DNA of 64,000 nucleotides, taken from the NCBI RefSeq assembly GCF_000504285.1, contig NZ_KI632511.1:8228154-8292153 (forward strand), given 5' to 3'. The DNA comes from Actinospica robiniae DSM 44927 (lineage in GTDB: Bacteria; Actinomycetota; Actinomycetes; Streptomycetales; Catenulisporaceae). A program made the translations under genes and the position numbers. Below are positions 42,859 through 51,537 of the stretch, piece by piece; the stretch's first letter is position 1; each line of letters begins with the position of its first letter. The notes below the pieces were generated by a model. The model made no database searches. It was not told where the DNA came from and worked only from the letters and a program-made list of their open reading frames with translations.

Positions 42859-44238
42859 ATGCGCAGCAGCACCGCACCCACGCACAGAACCAGGGCGTTC
42901 GCCCTGGTCGCCGGAGCCGCCATGGTCTCCGGCGGACTCGGCCTGGCCACGGCCGGGACGGCGGACGCCGCGGCGTCCTTCCCGGCCCACTACGCCGCGC
43001 CCTACCTGCAGATCTCCACTTCGGACTCCGGTGACATGGCTTCGGACATGGCCGCCACGGGTCTGAAGTACTACACGCTCGCCTTTCTGATCCCGCAGTC
43101 CGGCTGCACGCCGGAATGGGAGGACGGCGGCTACGGCGTCGGACAGTTCAACTCGCAGATCAGTTCGCTGCAGGCGGCCGGCGGCAACGTCATCGTCTCG
43201 TTCGGCGGCGCGGACGGCGGTGAGTTGGCGCAGACCTGTACCAGCGTCTCGTCGCTTACGGCCGCGTATCTCAACGTGGTCAACACCACCGGCGCCACCC
43301 GGCTCGACTTCGACATCGAAGGCGGCGTGCTCTCCGACACCGCCTCGACGGCCCGTCGCGACCAGGCGCTGGCCGCGCTGCAGGCCGAGGACCCGGCGGT
43401 TCAGGTCGACTTCACCCTGGCGGTCGCGCCGAACGGGCTGCCGACCGGAACCGGCTCCGAGTACGCGCTGCTGCAGGACGCCAAGTCCAAGGGCGTGAAG
43501 GTCTCCGTCGTCAACCTCATGACGATGGACTTCGGCAACGGGCAGAACGCCCTGAACGACGCCGAGTCGGCGGCCACCGCGTCCGCGAGCCAGCTCGCGA
43601 GCCTCTACGGCATCTCCACCTCCGCCGCGTACAACATGATGGGGCTCACCCCGATCGCCGGTCAGAACGACGACAACGAGAACTTCACCACCGCGAACGC
43701 CTCCACGCTGGAGAGCTTCGCGGCGAACAACGGAGTCGGCGAGCTCTCCTTCTGGGAGGTCGACGGCTACGACAAGGGCACCGGGTACCAGTACTCGTCG
43801 ATCTTCAACAAGATCACCGGGGGCACGACCACCGGCGGCGGTGGCGGTGGCGGTACGACGACCACCGGGACCGTCACCGGATACCAGGGCCTGTGCTTGG
43901 ACGACCGGTCCGCGAGCACGGCGGATTACAACCCGATCCAGGTCTACACCTGTAACGGCACGACCGCGCAGCAGTGGACGGTCACCTCGAGCAACACGCT
44001 GCAGGTGCTGGGCAAGTGCCTGGACGTGGATGCGGCCGGCACGGCCAACGGGACGCTCGTCGACCTCTACGACTGCAACGGCACCGCGGCCCAGACCTGG
44101 GTGCACCAGTCGAACGGCGAGCTGCTGAACCCGAACTCGGGCAAGTGCCTCGACGACACCGGCTACGGCGGCTCGGGCACGCAGGTCCAGATCTGGGCCT
44201 GCGCCGACACCTCCAACCAGCAGTGGAACATCCCGTGA
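42859..44238 (+). CDS. Secreted GH18 chitinase-like protein with CBM13
   Basis: The 459-residue protein has a signal peptide (residues 1-38, FALVAGAAMVSGGLGLATAG ... ADAA). The GH18 barrel has catalytic DxDxE as Asp150-Phe-Asp152-Ile-Glu154 in RLDFDIEGG. A Gly/Thr linker (~328-338) leads to a C-terminal ricin-B (CBM13) module with three QxW-type repeats (AQQW, AQTW, QQW). Probable chitin or chitooligosaccharide hydrolase. ATG 42859 has AGAGGA upstream. Its stop overlaps or abuts the next gene, so the two are one operon. Confidence 0.9.
   Translation: MRSSTAPTHRTRAFALVAGAAMVSGGLGLATAGTADAAASFPAHYAAPYLQISTSDSGDMASDMAATGLKYYTLAFLIPQSGCTPEWEDGGYGVGQFNSQISSLQAAGGNVIVSFGGADGGELAQTCTSVSSLTAAYLNVVNTTGATRLDFDIEGGVLSDTASTARRDQALAALQAEDPAVQVDFTLAVAPNGLPTGTGSEYALLQDAKSKGVKVSVVNLMTMDFGNGQNALNDAESAATASASQLASLYGISTSAAYNMMGLTPIAGQNDDNENFTTANASTLESFAANNGVGELSFWEVDGYDKGTGYQYSSIFNKITGGTTTGGGGGGGTTTTGTVTGYQGLCLDDRSASTADYNPIQVYTCNGTTAQQWTVTSSNTLQVLGKCLDVDAAGTANGTLVDLYDCNGTAAQTWVHQSNGELLNPNSGKCLDDTGYGGSGTQVQIWACADTSNQQWNIP
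43870..44230. repeat. CBM13-encoding direct repeat, copy 1
   Basis: The segment recurs at a fixed offset of 491 bases (44361-44721) with only a handful of base differences, mostly silent. Long runs such as the part around GCGGATTACAACCCGATCC are identical, so the duplication or conversion is recent. Confidence 0.9.
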
Positions 44239-44240
44239 CG

Positions 44241-46427
44241 ATGACCTCGATCGGATTCAGGGGCCTGACGCGGCGTTCCACCGCGCTGCTGACCACGATC
44301 GGACTGGCCTTCGCACTCAGCGTGGCGGTCGCCCACCAGGCGCACGCCGCGGCGACCGGGACGATCACCGGCTATCAGGGTCTGTGCCTGGACGACCGGT
44401 CCGCGAGCACGGCGGATTACAACCCGATCCAGGTCTACACCTGTAACGGCACGACCGCGCAGCAGTGGACGGTCACCTCGAGCAACACGCTGCAGGTGCT
44501 GGGCAAGTGCCTGGACGTGGATGCGGCCGGCACGGCGAACGGGACGCTCGTCGACCTCTACGACTGCAACGGCACGGCCGCGCAGACGTGGGTGCCGCAG
44601 ACGAACGGCGAGCTGCTGAACCCGAACTCGGGCAAGTGCCTCGACGACACCGGCTACGGCGGCTCGGGCACGCAGGTCCAGATCTGGGCCTGCGGCGATA
44701 CCTCCAACCAGCAGTGGACGGTGCCGAGCGGCACCACCACCGGCGGCGGCGGCGGTACCGGCACCACGCCGGCCCTCGGGTCGAACGTGTACGTGTTCAC
44801 GCCTTCGATGTCCACCTCGACGATCCAGGCCGACATCAACGCCGTGTACTCCACGCAGCAGTCGAACCAGTTCGGCACCCAGCGCTACACGCTGGCGTTC
44901 GAGCCCGGCACCTACAACGTGACGGTGCCGGTCGGCTTCTACACCGAGGTCATCGGCCTCGGCCAGAACCCGAGCCAGACCGTGATCACCGGCGGGATCT
45001 ACGCCGACGCGGCCTGGTCCGGCGGGAACGCGACCACGAACTTCTGGCGCGACGTGGAGAACATCACCGACGACCCGTCCTCCGGCACGATGGAGTGGGC
45101 CGTCTCCCAGGCGGACCCGATGCGCCGGGTGCAGATCAACGGCAACTTGACGCTGGACGACTACACCTCGGGCAACAGCTCGAGCAACTGGTCCTCGGGC
45201 GGCTACATCAGCGACTCGGTGATCACCGGCAAGGTGACCTCCGGCACCCAGCAGCAGTTCCTGATGCGCAACGACAAGATGGGCAGCTGGACCGGGTCGA
45301 ACTGGAACATGGTGTTCGTCGGTGACACCGGCGCGCCGTCGCAGAGCTTCCCGAGTCCGCCGGACACGACGGTCGGCACGACGCCGACGGTCGACGAGAA
45401 GCCTTACCTCTACATCGACGGCTCGGGCAACTGGGACGTGTTCGTGCCCTCCAACCGCACGAACTCCCAGGGCGCCAGCTGGTCCGGCGGCAACACCGCG
45501 GGCACCTCGCTGCCGATCAGCGACTTCTACATCGCCACTCCGAGCAGCACGGTGAGCCAGATCAACGCGGCGCTCGCGGCGGGGCAGGACCTGCTGTTCA
45601 CCCCGGGCGTCTACCAGATCAACGGCACCATCAACGTGACGAACCCTGACACGGTGGTGCTCGGCCTGGGCATTGCGACGCTGGTGTCCAACGGCGGCAA
45701 CACGATCCTGTCCACCGCCGACGTCAACGGGATCCGGATCGCGGGTCTGCTCTTCGACGCCGGCACCACCAACAGCTCCACGCTGATCCAGATCGGCCCG
45801 AGCGGTTCGAGCGCGAGCCACGCGAGCGACCCGACCGTGCTCTCGGACGTCTTCGCCCGGATCGGCGGCGCGACCGTCGGCAAGGCCACGCAGACGCTGG
45901 TGGTCAACAGCGCGAACGTGGTGGGTGACGACCTGTGGCTGTGGCGGGCCGACCACGGCAACGGCGGCACGGTCGGCTGGAGCACGAACACCGCGGCCAA
46001 CGGCCTCGTCGTGAACGGCGCGAACGTGACCATGTACGGGCTCGCGGTCGAGCACTACCAGGCCGTGCAGGTCCAGTGGAACGGCAACGGCGGCTCTGAC
46101 TACTTCTTCCAGAGCGAGATGCCGTACGACCCGCCCAACCAGTCCTCCTGGATGGACGGTTCCTCGGACGGCTACCCGTCGATCAACGTGGCGAACTCGG
46201 TTACGTCGTTCAACGCGTACGGCTTGGGCAGCTATTGCTACTTCAGCACGAACTCGAGCGTGGTGAGCGCCAACGCCTTCACCTCGCCGACGAGCTCGGG
46301 CGTGCAGTGGCACGACATGGTCACCGTCTCCTTGGGCGGCACCGGCACCATCTCGCATATCGTCGACAACAACGGGTCGACGGTGAACTCGAGCAGCACT
46401 GTGGCGTACCTGACCTCGTACAACTAA
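44241..46427 (+). CDS. Secreted CBM13 plus right-handed beta-helix protein
   Basis: The 728-residue protein has a signal peptide (1-36, ending HQAHA), a CBM13 module (~42-160) nearly identical to that of the previous gene, a Gly/Thr linker and a C-terminal beta-helix (~175-728). The helix has repeats such as YTLAFEPGTYNVTVPVGFYT and NPDTVVLGLGIATLV. The C-terminal part matches a widespread actinobacterial family often mislabelled adenylyl cyclase; it resembles polysaccharide hydrolases or lyases, but no catalytic residues are assignable. ATG 44241 or GTG 44235 (overlapping the chitinase stop) is the start. Confidence 0.82.
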   Translation: MTSIGFRGLTRRSTALLTTIGLAFALSVAVAHQAHAAATGTITGYQGLCLDDRSASTADYNPIQVYTCNGTTAQQWTVTSSNTLQVLGKCLDVDAAGTANGTLVDLYDCNGTAAQTWVPQTNGELLNPNSGKCLDDTGYGGSGTQVQIWACGDTSNQQWTVPSGTTTGGGGGTGTTPALGSNVYVFTPSMSTSTIQADINAVYSTQQSNQFGTQRYTLAFEPGTYNVTVPVGFYTEVIGLGQNPSQTVITGGIYADAAWSGGNATTNFWRDVENITDDPSSGTMEWAVSQADPMRRVQINGNLTLDDYTSGNSSSNWSSGGYISDSVITGKVTSGTQQQFLMRNDKMGSWTGSNWNMVFVGDTGAPSQSFPSPPDTTVGTTPTVDEKPYLYIDGSGNWDVFVPSNRTNSQGASWSGGNTAGTSLPISDFYIATPSSTVSQINAALAAGQDLLFTPGVYQINGTINVTNPDTVVLGLGIATLVSNGGNTILSTADVNGIRIAGLLFDAGTTNSSTLIQIGPSGSSASHASDPTVLSDVFARIGGATVGKATQTLVVNSANVVGDDLWLWRADHGNGGTVGWSTNTAANGLVVNGANVTMYGLAVEHYQAVQVQWNGNGGSDYFFQSEMPYDPPNQSSWMDGSSDGYPSINVANSVTSFNAYGLGSYCYFSTNSSVVSANAFTSPTSSGVQWHDMVTVSLGGTGTISHIVDNNGSTVNSSSTVAYLTSYN
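44361..44721. repeat. CBM13-encoding direct repeat, copy 2
   Basis: This is the second copy of the 360-base CBM13 segment of 43870-44230. In the first gene the module is C-terminal; here it is N-terminal, so the recombining unit is the module, not a gene end. Confidence 0.9.
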
Positions 46428-46480
46428 AGATCAGGCGCACCGCGCCGCAAGAACAGCAAGAACAGCAGCAACTGCACCGG

Positions 46481-46519
46481 CCGGGCCGGGCGCGCCGCAC
46501 TCGGGCGCGCCCGGCCCGG
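46481..46519. terminator. Strong hairpin terminator
   Basis: A perfect 16-bp stem, CCGGGCCGGGCGCGCC with GGCGCGCCCGGCCCGG around a 7-base loop, is followed by GCCGTTTTA. It ends the chitinase/beta-helix operon. Confidence 0.85.
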
Positions 46520-46526
46520 GCCGTTT

Positions 46527-46538
46527 TACGATGGAACC
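46527..46538 (+). promoter_or_regulatory. -10 box of alkB, leaderless geometry
   Basis: TACGAT (46527-46532) ends six bases before GTG 46539. No -35 is visible because the terminator hairpin occupies that position. Confidence 0.35.
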
Positions 46539-47228
46539 GTGATCCCGTTCCCCGAGCTTCCGGACCGCGGCACGCGGGTGGAGATCGCTCCGGGTGCGGT
46601 GCATCTGCCGGGCTGGCTCACGCTCGAGCAGCAGCGGGAGCTGGTCGCGGCGGGTCGGGAGTGGGCACGCGGACCGGTGCCGATGCGGCACACGAAGCTG
46701 GCCACGGGCGGGGTGATGTCCGTGCAGACGGTGTGCCTCGGCTGGCACTGGCAGCCCTACCGCTATTCCCGTACCGCGGACGACGTCAACGGTGCGCGGG
46801 TGGCCGAGCTGCCGGGCTGGCTGGCCGACCTGGGGCGGCGTGCGGTCGCCGAGGCCTATGACGATCCGGCCGCGGCGGCGGCCTACGCGCCGGACACCAC
46901 ACTGATCAACTACTACGACCGGGACGCCAAGCTCGGGATGCACCAGGACCGGGAGGAGCGCTGCGCGGCGCCGGTCGTCTCGCTGAGCATCGGCGACCGC
47001 TGCGTCTTCCGCCTCGGCAACACGACCAGCCGCAACCGCCCTTGGCGGGACGTCGAGCTGGCCTCGGGAGACGCCTTCGTCTTCGGCGGGCCGTCCCGCT
47101 TCGCCTACCACGCGGTGCCCAGGCTCTACCCGGGAACCGGCGATCCGGCGACCGGTCTGGGCTCGGGCCGGCTGAACCTGACTTTGCGTCAGACCGGGCT
47201 CGAGTCCGACGAACCTGGTCCCGGCTGA
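46539..47228 (+). CDS. alkB: AlkB-family 2-oxoglutarate/Fe(II) dioxygenase
   Basis: The 229-residue protein repairs alkylated bases in DNA or RNA by oxidative demethylation. Iron ligands are His135 and Asp137 in MHQD and His191 in FAYHAV. The 2-oxoglutarate-binding arginines are in GRLNLTLR (211, 217), and the nucleotide-recognition segment is TLINYYD. GTG 46539 is the start; no ribosome site is visible, consistent with a leaderless message. Confidence 0.93.
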   Translation: MIPFPELPDRGTRVEIAPGAVHLPGWLTLEQQRELVAAGREWARGPVPMRHTKLATGGVMSVQTVCLGWHWQPYRYSRTADDVNGARVAELPGWLADLGRRAVAEAYDDPAAAAAYAPDTTLINYYDRDAKLGMHQDREERCAAPVVSLSIGDRCVFRLGNTTSRNRPWRDVELASGDAFVFGGPSRFAYHAVPRLYPGTGDPATGLGSGRLNLTLRQTGLESDEPGPG

Positions 47229-47252
47229 CCCGGACCGCATACGCTACCTCCC

Positions 47253-47888
47253 ATGACAGACGACAGGCTGCCCCAGCGGCCGGAGTTGAGGGTCTCGCAC
47301 GCGGATCGGGACCGGGTGGCCGAGCAGCTGCAGATCGCGGCGGGCGACGGCCGGCTGACCATGGACGAGCTCGACGAACGGCTGGAACGGGCGCTCAACG
47401 CGCGCACCGGCAGCGAGCTCGAGGTCCTGGTGCGGGACCTGCCGACGGCCCCGGGCGCGGTCGGATCGGCTCCGGCCGAGGTGAAGGATCTGGTGAGCAT
47501 CGACGTCACCAGCGGCAGCGCGCAGCGCCAGGGGCGCTGGGTGGTGCCTCGGGCGATGAACCTGAAGGCGCGCAGCGGCAACATCAAGATCGACCTGACC
47601 GAGGCGATCATCGCGCACCCCTTGCTCAAGATCCAGGCGGACGTGCGCAGCGGCAACATCACCATCGTGACCCGGCCGGGCATCGAAGTCCTGATGGACG
47701 AGGTGTCGGTGCGCAGCGGCAACACGAAGGTGCGGGTGCCGCGGAGCCCGACGCCGGCGGCGACGTATCTGCGGGTGGAAGTCTCCGGCTCGGTGGGCAG
47801 CGGGAACATCACCGCCCGTCCGCCGCTGCGCGGCTTCATGGACTGGCTGCGCAGGCGGCCGGTCCGGTACCCGGCGCTGCCGCGCTGA
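47253..47888 (+). CDS. DUF1707 (SHOCT-like) protein with beta-solenoid DUF4097-like domain
   Basis: The 211-residue product has an N-terminal DUF1707 motif (LRVSHADRDRVAEQLQIAAG, then RLTMDELDERLERAL, residues 9-50). It is followed by repeated short beta units (RSGNIKIDLTEA, RSGNITIVT, RSGNTKVRV, GSGNITARP), a right-handed solenoid like DUF4097 adhesin-type domains. Function unknown; often membrane-associated regulators. TACGCT lies seven bases before the ATG. Confidence 0.8.
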   Translation: MTDDRLPQRPELRVSHADRDRVAEQLQIAAGDGRLTMDELDERLERALNARTGSELEVLVRDLPTAPGAVGSAPAEVKDLVSIDVTSGSAQRQGRWVVPRAMNLKARSGNIKIDLTEAIIAHPLLKIQADVRSGNITIVTRPGIEVLMDEVSVRSGNTKVRVPRSPTPAATYLRVEVSGSVGSGNITARPPLRGFMDWLRRRPVRYPALPR

Positions 47889-48009
47889 CGTGTCGCCGCC
47901 GCGTGCGCCGCCTGGTGGGGCGGGCGCACCGGCGGCCCCGTCCCCGCCCGTGGGCCCCGGGCGGCGGACGCGTGCGCAACACAGGACACTGTGACGCTAG
48001 GGGTCTGCC

Positions 48010-50973
48010 ATGCCTGAGACAGTGGAGTATGGACTGCTGGGGCCGGTGATCGTCCGCTGCGACGGATCGCCGACGAACCTGTCGCCGCGGCAACGCGAGC
48101 TGTTGGCGGCACTGTTGCTCTCGGCCGGCCGGGTGGTGAGCGTGGAGCAGCTGCTGGTCACGCTCTGGGGCGCGACGCCGCCGCCGACCGCCCGGGCCAG
48201 CCTGCACAACCAGGTCAAGCGGCTGCGCACGGTGCTCGACGCCGGGCGCGCCCCGGCCGACCGGCGGCTGCTGACCGAGCCGGGCGGGTATCTGCTGCGG
48301 CTGGGGGCGGACGGGTTCGACGTGGCGCGGGCGGAGGCGCTGCTGGACGCCGCCCGCGTCGCCGCGCGCGCGGGAGACTGGTCGGAGACCGGCGAGCTGG
48401 CCGCGGACGCGCTCGAGCTGTGGCGCGGGGAGCCGCTGGCGGACCTCGGTTCGGACGCGCTGGCCCGGGAGGCGCCGCGGCTGTCCGAGCTGCGGCTGCA
48501 GGTGTGGGAGGTGCGGCTGGAGGCGCAGATGCAGCTGGGCCGCAACGCCGAGGTCATCAGTGAGCTGAGGCAGTTGGCGCAGGAGCACCCGATGCGCGAG
48601 CAGCTGCACGGCCTGCTGATGCTCGCGCTCTACCGCTGCGGCCGACGCGGCGAGGCGCTGGCGGTGTACCGGGAAGCGCGGCACGTGCTGGTCACCGAGC
48701 TCGGCAGCGAGCCGACCCCGGGACTGCGCCGACTGCACCGGCAGATCCTCTCCGACGAGGCCGCGGCGCCCGAGCCCGCGCCGTCGGCCGTGCCGCGGCA
48801 GCTGCCGCCACCGGTGGCCGGATTCGTCGGCCGGGACGGCGAACTGGCCCGGCTGACCGCGCATCTCGACCGCGCCGCGAACGACGCCGCCACCGTGCTG
48901 ATCTCGGCCATCGGCGGCACGGCCGGGGTGGGCAAGACCGCGTTGGCGATCCGCTGGGCGCACGCCGCGGCGCCGCGGTTCCCGGACGGCCAGCTGTATG
49001 TCAACCTTCGTGGATACGACCCGCAGGACCCGGTGCACGCGGACGACGCGTTGGCCGGATTCCTCGTCTCGCTCGGCGTTCCGGCGCCACGCATACCGGC
49101 CGGCAGCAACGAGCGGATAGCGGCGTATCGCAGCCTTCTGGCGGACCGCAGAGTACTGATCGTGCTGGACAACGCTCGGTGGCTGGAGCAGGTCAGGCCC
49201 CTGCTTCCCGGAGCGCCGGGTTGCGCGGTCGTGGTCACCAGCCGGGAAGCGCTCGGCGGCCTGGTCGCCCGCGACGGGGCCGTCCGCCTCGACCTGGACG
49301 TCCTGCCTCCGCACGAGGCGGTGGCGTTACTCAGGGAGCTGATCGGCGAGCGCGCGGTACGCGACGAGTCGGCCGCGCGGATGCTGGCCGAATTGTGCTG
49401 CGGACTGCCGCTGGCTCTGCGCATCGCGGCCGAGCTCGCCGCCCTCCGTCCGGGCGTCCCGCTGAACGAGATCGCCGCGGACCTGGCCGATTCCCGTGAC
49501 CGGCTCGATGCTTTCGACGCCGGCGGGGATGAGGCGAGCGCCATCCGGGCCGTGTTCTCCTGGTCCTATCGCACTCTCGAGCCCGAGGTCGCCCGCGCGT
49601 TCCGACTCAGTGCCCTGCATCCCGGCCCGGACTTCGACGCGTACGCGGTGGCCGCGCTTCTCGGCATCGACCTGGCCGCGGCTCGGCGGCTGCTCGACCG
49701 GCTCGCCCGGGCGTACCTGGTGCAGAGCGCCGGCGCCGGCCGCTACGCGATGCACGACCTGTTGCGCGCCTACGCACGGGAACTGGCCGTGGCCGGCGAA
49801 TCCGAGCCCGACCGGCACGCGGCCTTGACCGGTTTGTTCGACCTCTACCTGTATACGGCCGCGAAGGCGATCGACGCGCTGTTCCCGGCCGAGTCCTCGC
49901 GCCGTCCGGCCGTCGCCGCGCCGCCCGGACCGGCGCCACACGTCGAGGAACCGCTCGCGGCCCGGGCCTGGCTCGACGCGGAACGCGCCAATCTGGTCGC
50001 GATGGCCCTGCACACCGCGCATTCCGGGTGGCCGGCGTACACCACGCGCTTATCAGAGGTCATCTACCGCTATCTCGACAGCGAGGGCCACTTCCCCGAG
50101 GGCATGCTCGTACACACACAGGCCCGCCGTGCCGCCGTGCTCATCGCGGACGTCTCGGCGGAGGCGGCCGCGCTGCGCAACCTCGCCAGCGTCGACTTCC
50201 GCCAGGGCCGGTTCGCCTCGGCCGCGGACCTGCTGAACCTGGCCCTGTCGCTGTTCGCGGCGGCCGGCGACACCCGCGGCCAGACCCACGCCGTGCACAA
50301 TCTCGGCCTGGTCGAACGGCATCAGGGCCGGTTCGAGGAGGCGGTCGGGCACCTGCGGCAGGCGCTCGCGCTCAATCGCTCCCACGGCGACACGCTCGGG
50401 GTGGCCAGGACCCTGGTGAACCTGGCGGTGGCCGAGCGCAGCCTCGGCCACTTCGGCCCGGCGGCGGAGCACTTGACCGAAGCCCTCGGCCTGTACCGGG
50501 ATCTGCGCGAGCGGCTGGGCCCGGACGACCTGCTCTCCGTGGCCGGCGAGGCGGACGCGCTGACCAACCTGGGCGTTCTCGACCTGCGCCGCGGCCAGGC
50601 CGTGGCGGCGGCCGACCGGCACCGCCAGGCGATCGCGCTCTACCGCTCGGTGGGGGACCAGCGCGGACTGGTGGAGGCGATGGTCAACCTGGGCGCCGCC
50701 GAGCGGCATCAGGGTCTTTATGCAGCCGCGGAAAGGCAGCTGGAACAGGCAGTCGACCTGTGCCGGCGGCTCGGGGACCGCTACTGCGAGGCGGACGCCC
50801 ACGCCAACCTGGGCGTCGTCCACCTGCGCGACGGCCGGCATCCGCAGGCCGCCCGCGAACTGCAGCTCGCCCTCGCGTTGTACCGGGATCTCGGTGACCA
50901 AGCGGGCCTGGCCCAAGCGCTCGAAAGCCTGGGCCAAGCCCGGGCGGCCGTCCCCCACGGACGTTCCGGATGA
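48010..50973 (+). CDS. AfsR/SARP-type regulator: wHTH-BTAD-NB-ARC-TPR
   Basis: The 987-residue regulator starts with an OmpR-like winged helix (~10-90, LSPRQRELLAALLLSAGRVV) and a BTAD helical domain (~98-245). An NB-ARC ATPase follows (P-loop GGTAGVGKTAL near 302-312, Walker B RRVLIVLDNA, then GLPLALRIAAELA), and a C-terminal half is made of TPRs (~690-975; repeats such as ALRNLASVDFRQGRFASAAD). AfsR-like proteins activate secondary metabolism or differentiation genes. It is not next to a biosynthetic cluster. TAGGGG ends six bases before the ATG and could be a -10 or a ribosome site. Confidence 0.92.
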   Translation: MPETVEYGLLGPVIVRCDGSPTNLSPRQRELLAALLLSAGRVVSVEQLLVTLWGATPPPTARASLHNQVKRLRTVLDAGRAPADRRLLTEPGGYLLRLGADGFDVARAEALLDAARVAARAGDWSETGELAADALELWRGEPLADLGSDALAREAPRLSELRLQVWEVRLEAQMQLGRNAEVISELRQLAQEHPMREQLHGLLMLALYRCGRRGEALAVYREARHVLVTELGSEPTPGLRRLHRQILSDEAAAPEPAPSAVPRQLPPPVAGFVGRDGELARLTAHLDRAANDAATVLISAIGGTAGVGKTALAIRWAHAAAPRFPDGQLYVNLRGYDPQDPVHADDALAGFLVSLGVPAPRIPAGSNERIAAYRSLLADRRVLIVLDNARWLEQVRPLLPGAPGCAVVVTSREALGGLVARDGAVRLDLDVLPPHEAVALLRELIGERAVRDESAARMLAELCCGLPLALRIAAELAALRPGVPLNEIAADLADSRDRLDAFDAGGDEASAIRAVFSWSYRTLEPEVARAFRLSALHPGPDFDAYAVAALLGIDLAAARRLLDRLARAYLVQSAGAGRYAMHDLLRAYARELAVAGESEPDRHAALTGLFDLYLYTAAKAIDALFPAESSRRPAVAAPPGPAPHVEEPLAARAWLDAERANLVAMALHTAHSGWPAYTTRLSEVIYRYLDSEGHFPEGMLVHTQARRAAVLIADVSAEAAALRNLASVDFRQGRFASAADLLNLALSLFAAAGDTRGQTHAVHNLGLVERHQGRFEEAVGHLRQALALNRSHGDTLGVARTLVNLAVAERSLGHFGPAAEHLTEALGLYRDLRERLGPDDLLSVAGEADALTNLGVLDLRRGQAVAAADRHRQAIALYRSVGDQRGLVEAMVNLGAAERHQGLYAAAERQLEQAVDLCRRLGDRYCEADAHANLGVVHLRDGRHPQAARELQLALALYRDLGDQAGLAQALESLGQARAAVPHGRSG

Positions 50974-51423
50974 CCTGGCACCTTTCCCCGCCGCGGTGCG
51001 ACGGACCTATCCGGATGCCGCGGCCCGGTCCGGGGACGCGAAGGTCTCCGACGCCGGCGCGAATGCCGCGGCCACCGTGCCAGAAGTACGAGCATTGTTC
51101 TGCCGTGTACCTGCGGGCGCGGTTCTCATAGTTAAGCTCGCATACCGTGCTAACGACCGGCTAACGGCCCACGCACCCCGGTAGACCCGCGCCCAACTGG
51201 CAGTCCATCCACCCCCGCCGGCTACGGCCGCCGATTCCTCCCGACCTCCCACCCGACTTACGCGCGGGGTCCGGGGTGTCCCCGGCGTGGGGGTTCGGGG
51301 GCCGTGCCCCCGAATAGCACAGGGAACCGTGCGCTCGTATGTAGGCCCCGGCGAACATAGCGAAGCGGAGGAGCCGGGGCCGAGGTACCAGCGCGTCCAG
51401 GTTCCGGAACCGTCGCTCGCCCC
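50974..51423. other. Intergenic region with two hairpins
   Basis: No gene is credible in this stretch. TTCGGGGGC/GCCCCCGAA (51294-51314, 3-base loop) is a likely terminator. GGCCCCGGC/GCCGGGGCC (51344-51381, 20-base loop) is a further stem of unknown role and could belong to a small RNA. Confidence 0.55.
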
Positions 51424-51479
51424 TTGACATCCCGGTAACCGCGCCGTAAACAATTCCCTGATTGGAGAGCGCTCTCCCA
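51424..51479 (+). promoter_or_regulatory. GH16 promoter with CebR-like LacI operator
   Basis: -35 TTGACA (51424-51429), 17-base spacer, -10 TAAACA (51447-51452). Eleven bases later comes the perfect palindrome GGAGAGCGCTCTCC (51464-51477), close to the CebR consensus TGGGAGCGCTCCCA. It covers the predicted start of transcription, 60-75 bases before the ATG, so glucan-dependent repression by a LacI-family protein is likely. Confidence 0.75.
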
Positions 51480-51537
51480 CTCGCGCCGCTGATCCATCCG
51501 CGCCCGCGCGCGCACCGCGCCGAAGGGAAACACGCAC

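Noticed and set aside
44241-46427. Adenylyl cyclase as the function of the beta-helix protein
   Set aside because: That name is common for this family, but the protein is secreted, beta-helical and carries CBM13, with no cyclase motif.
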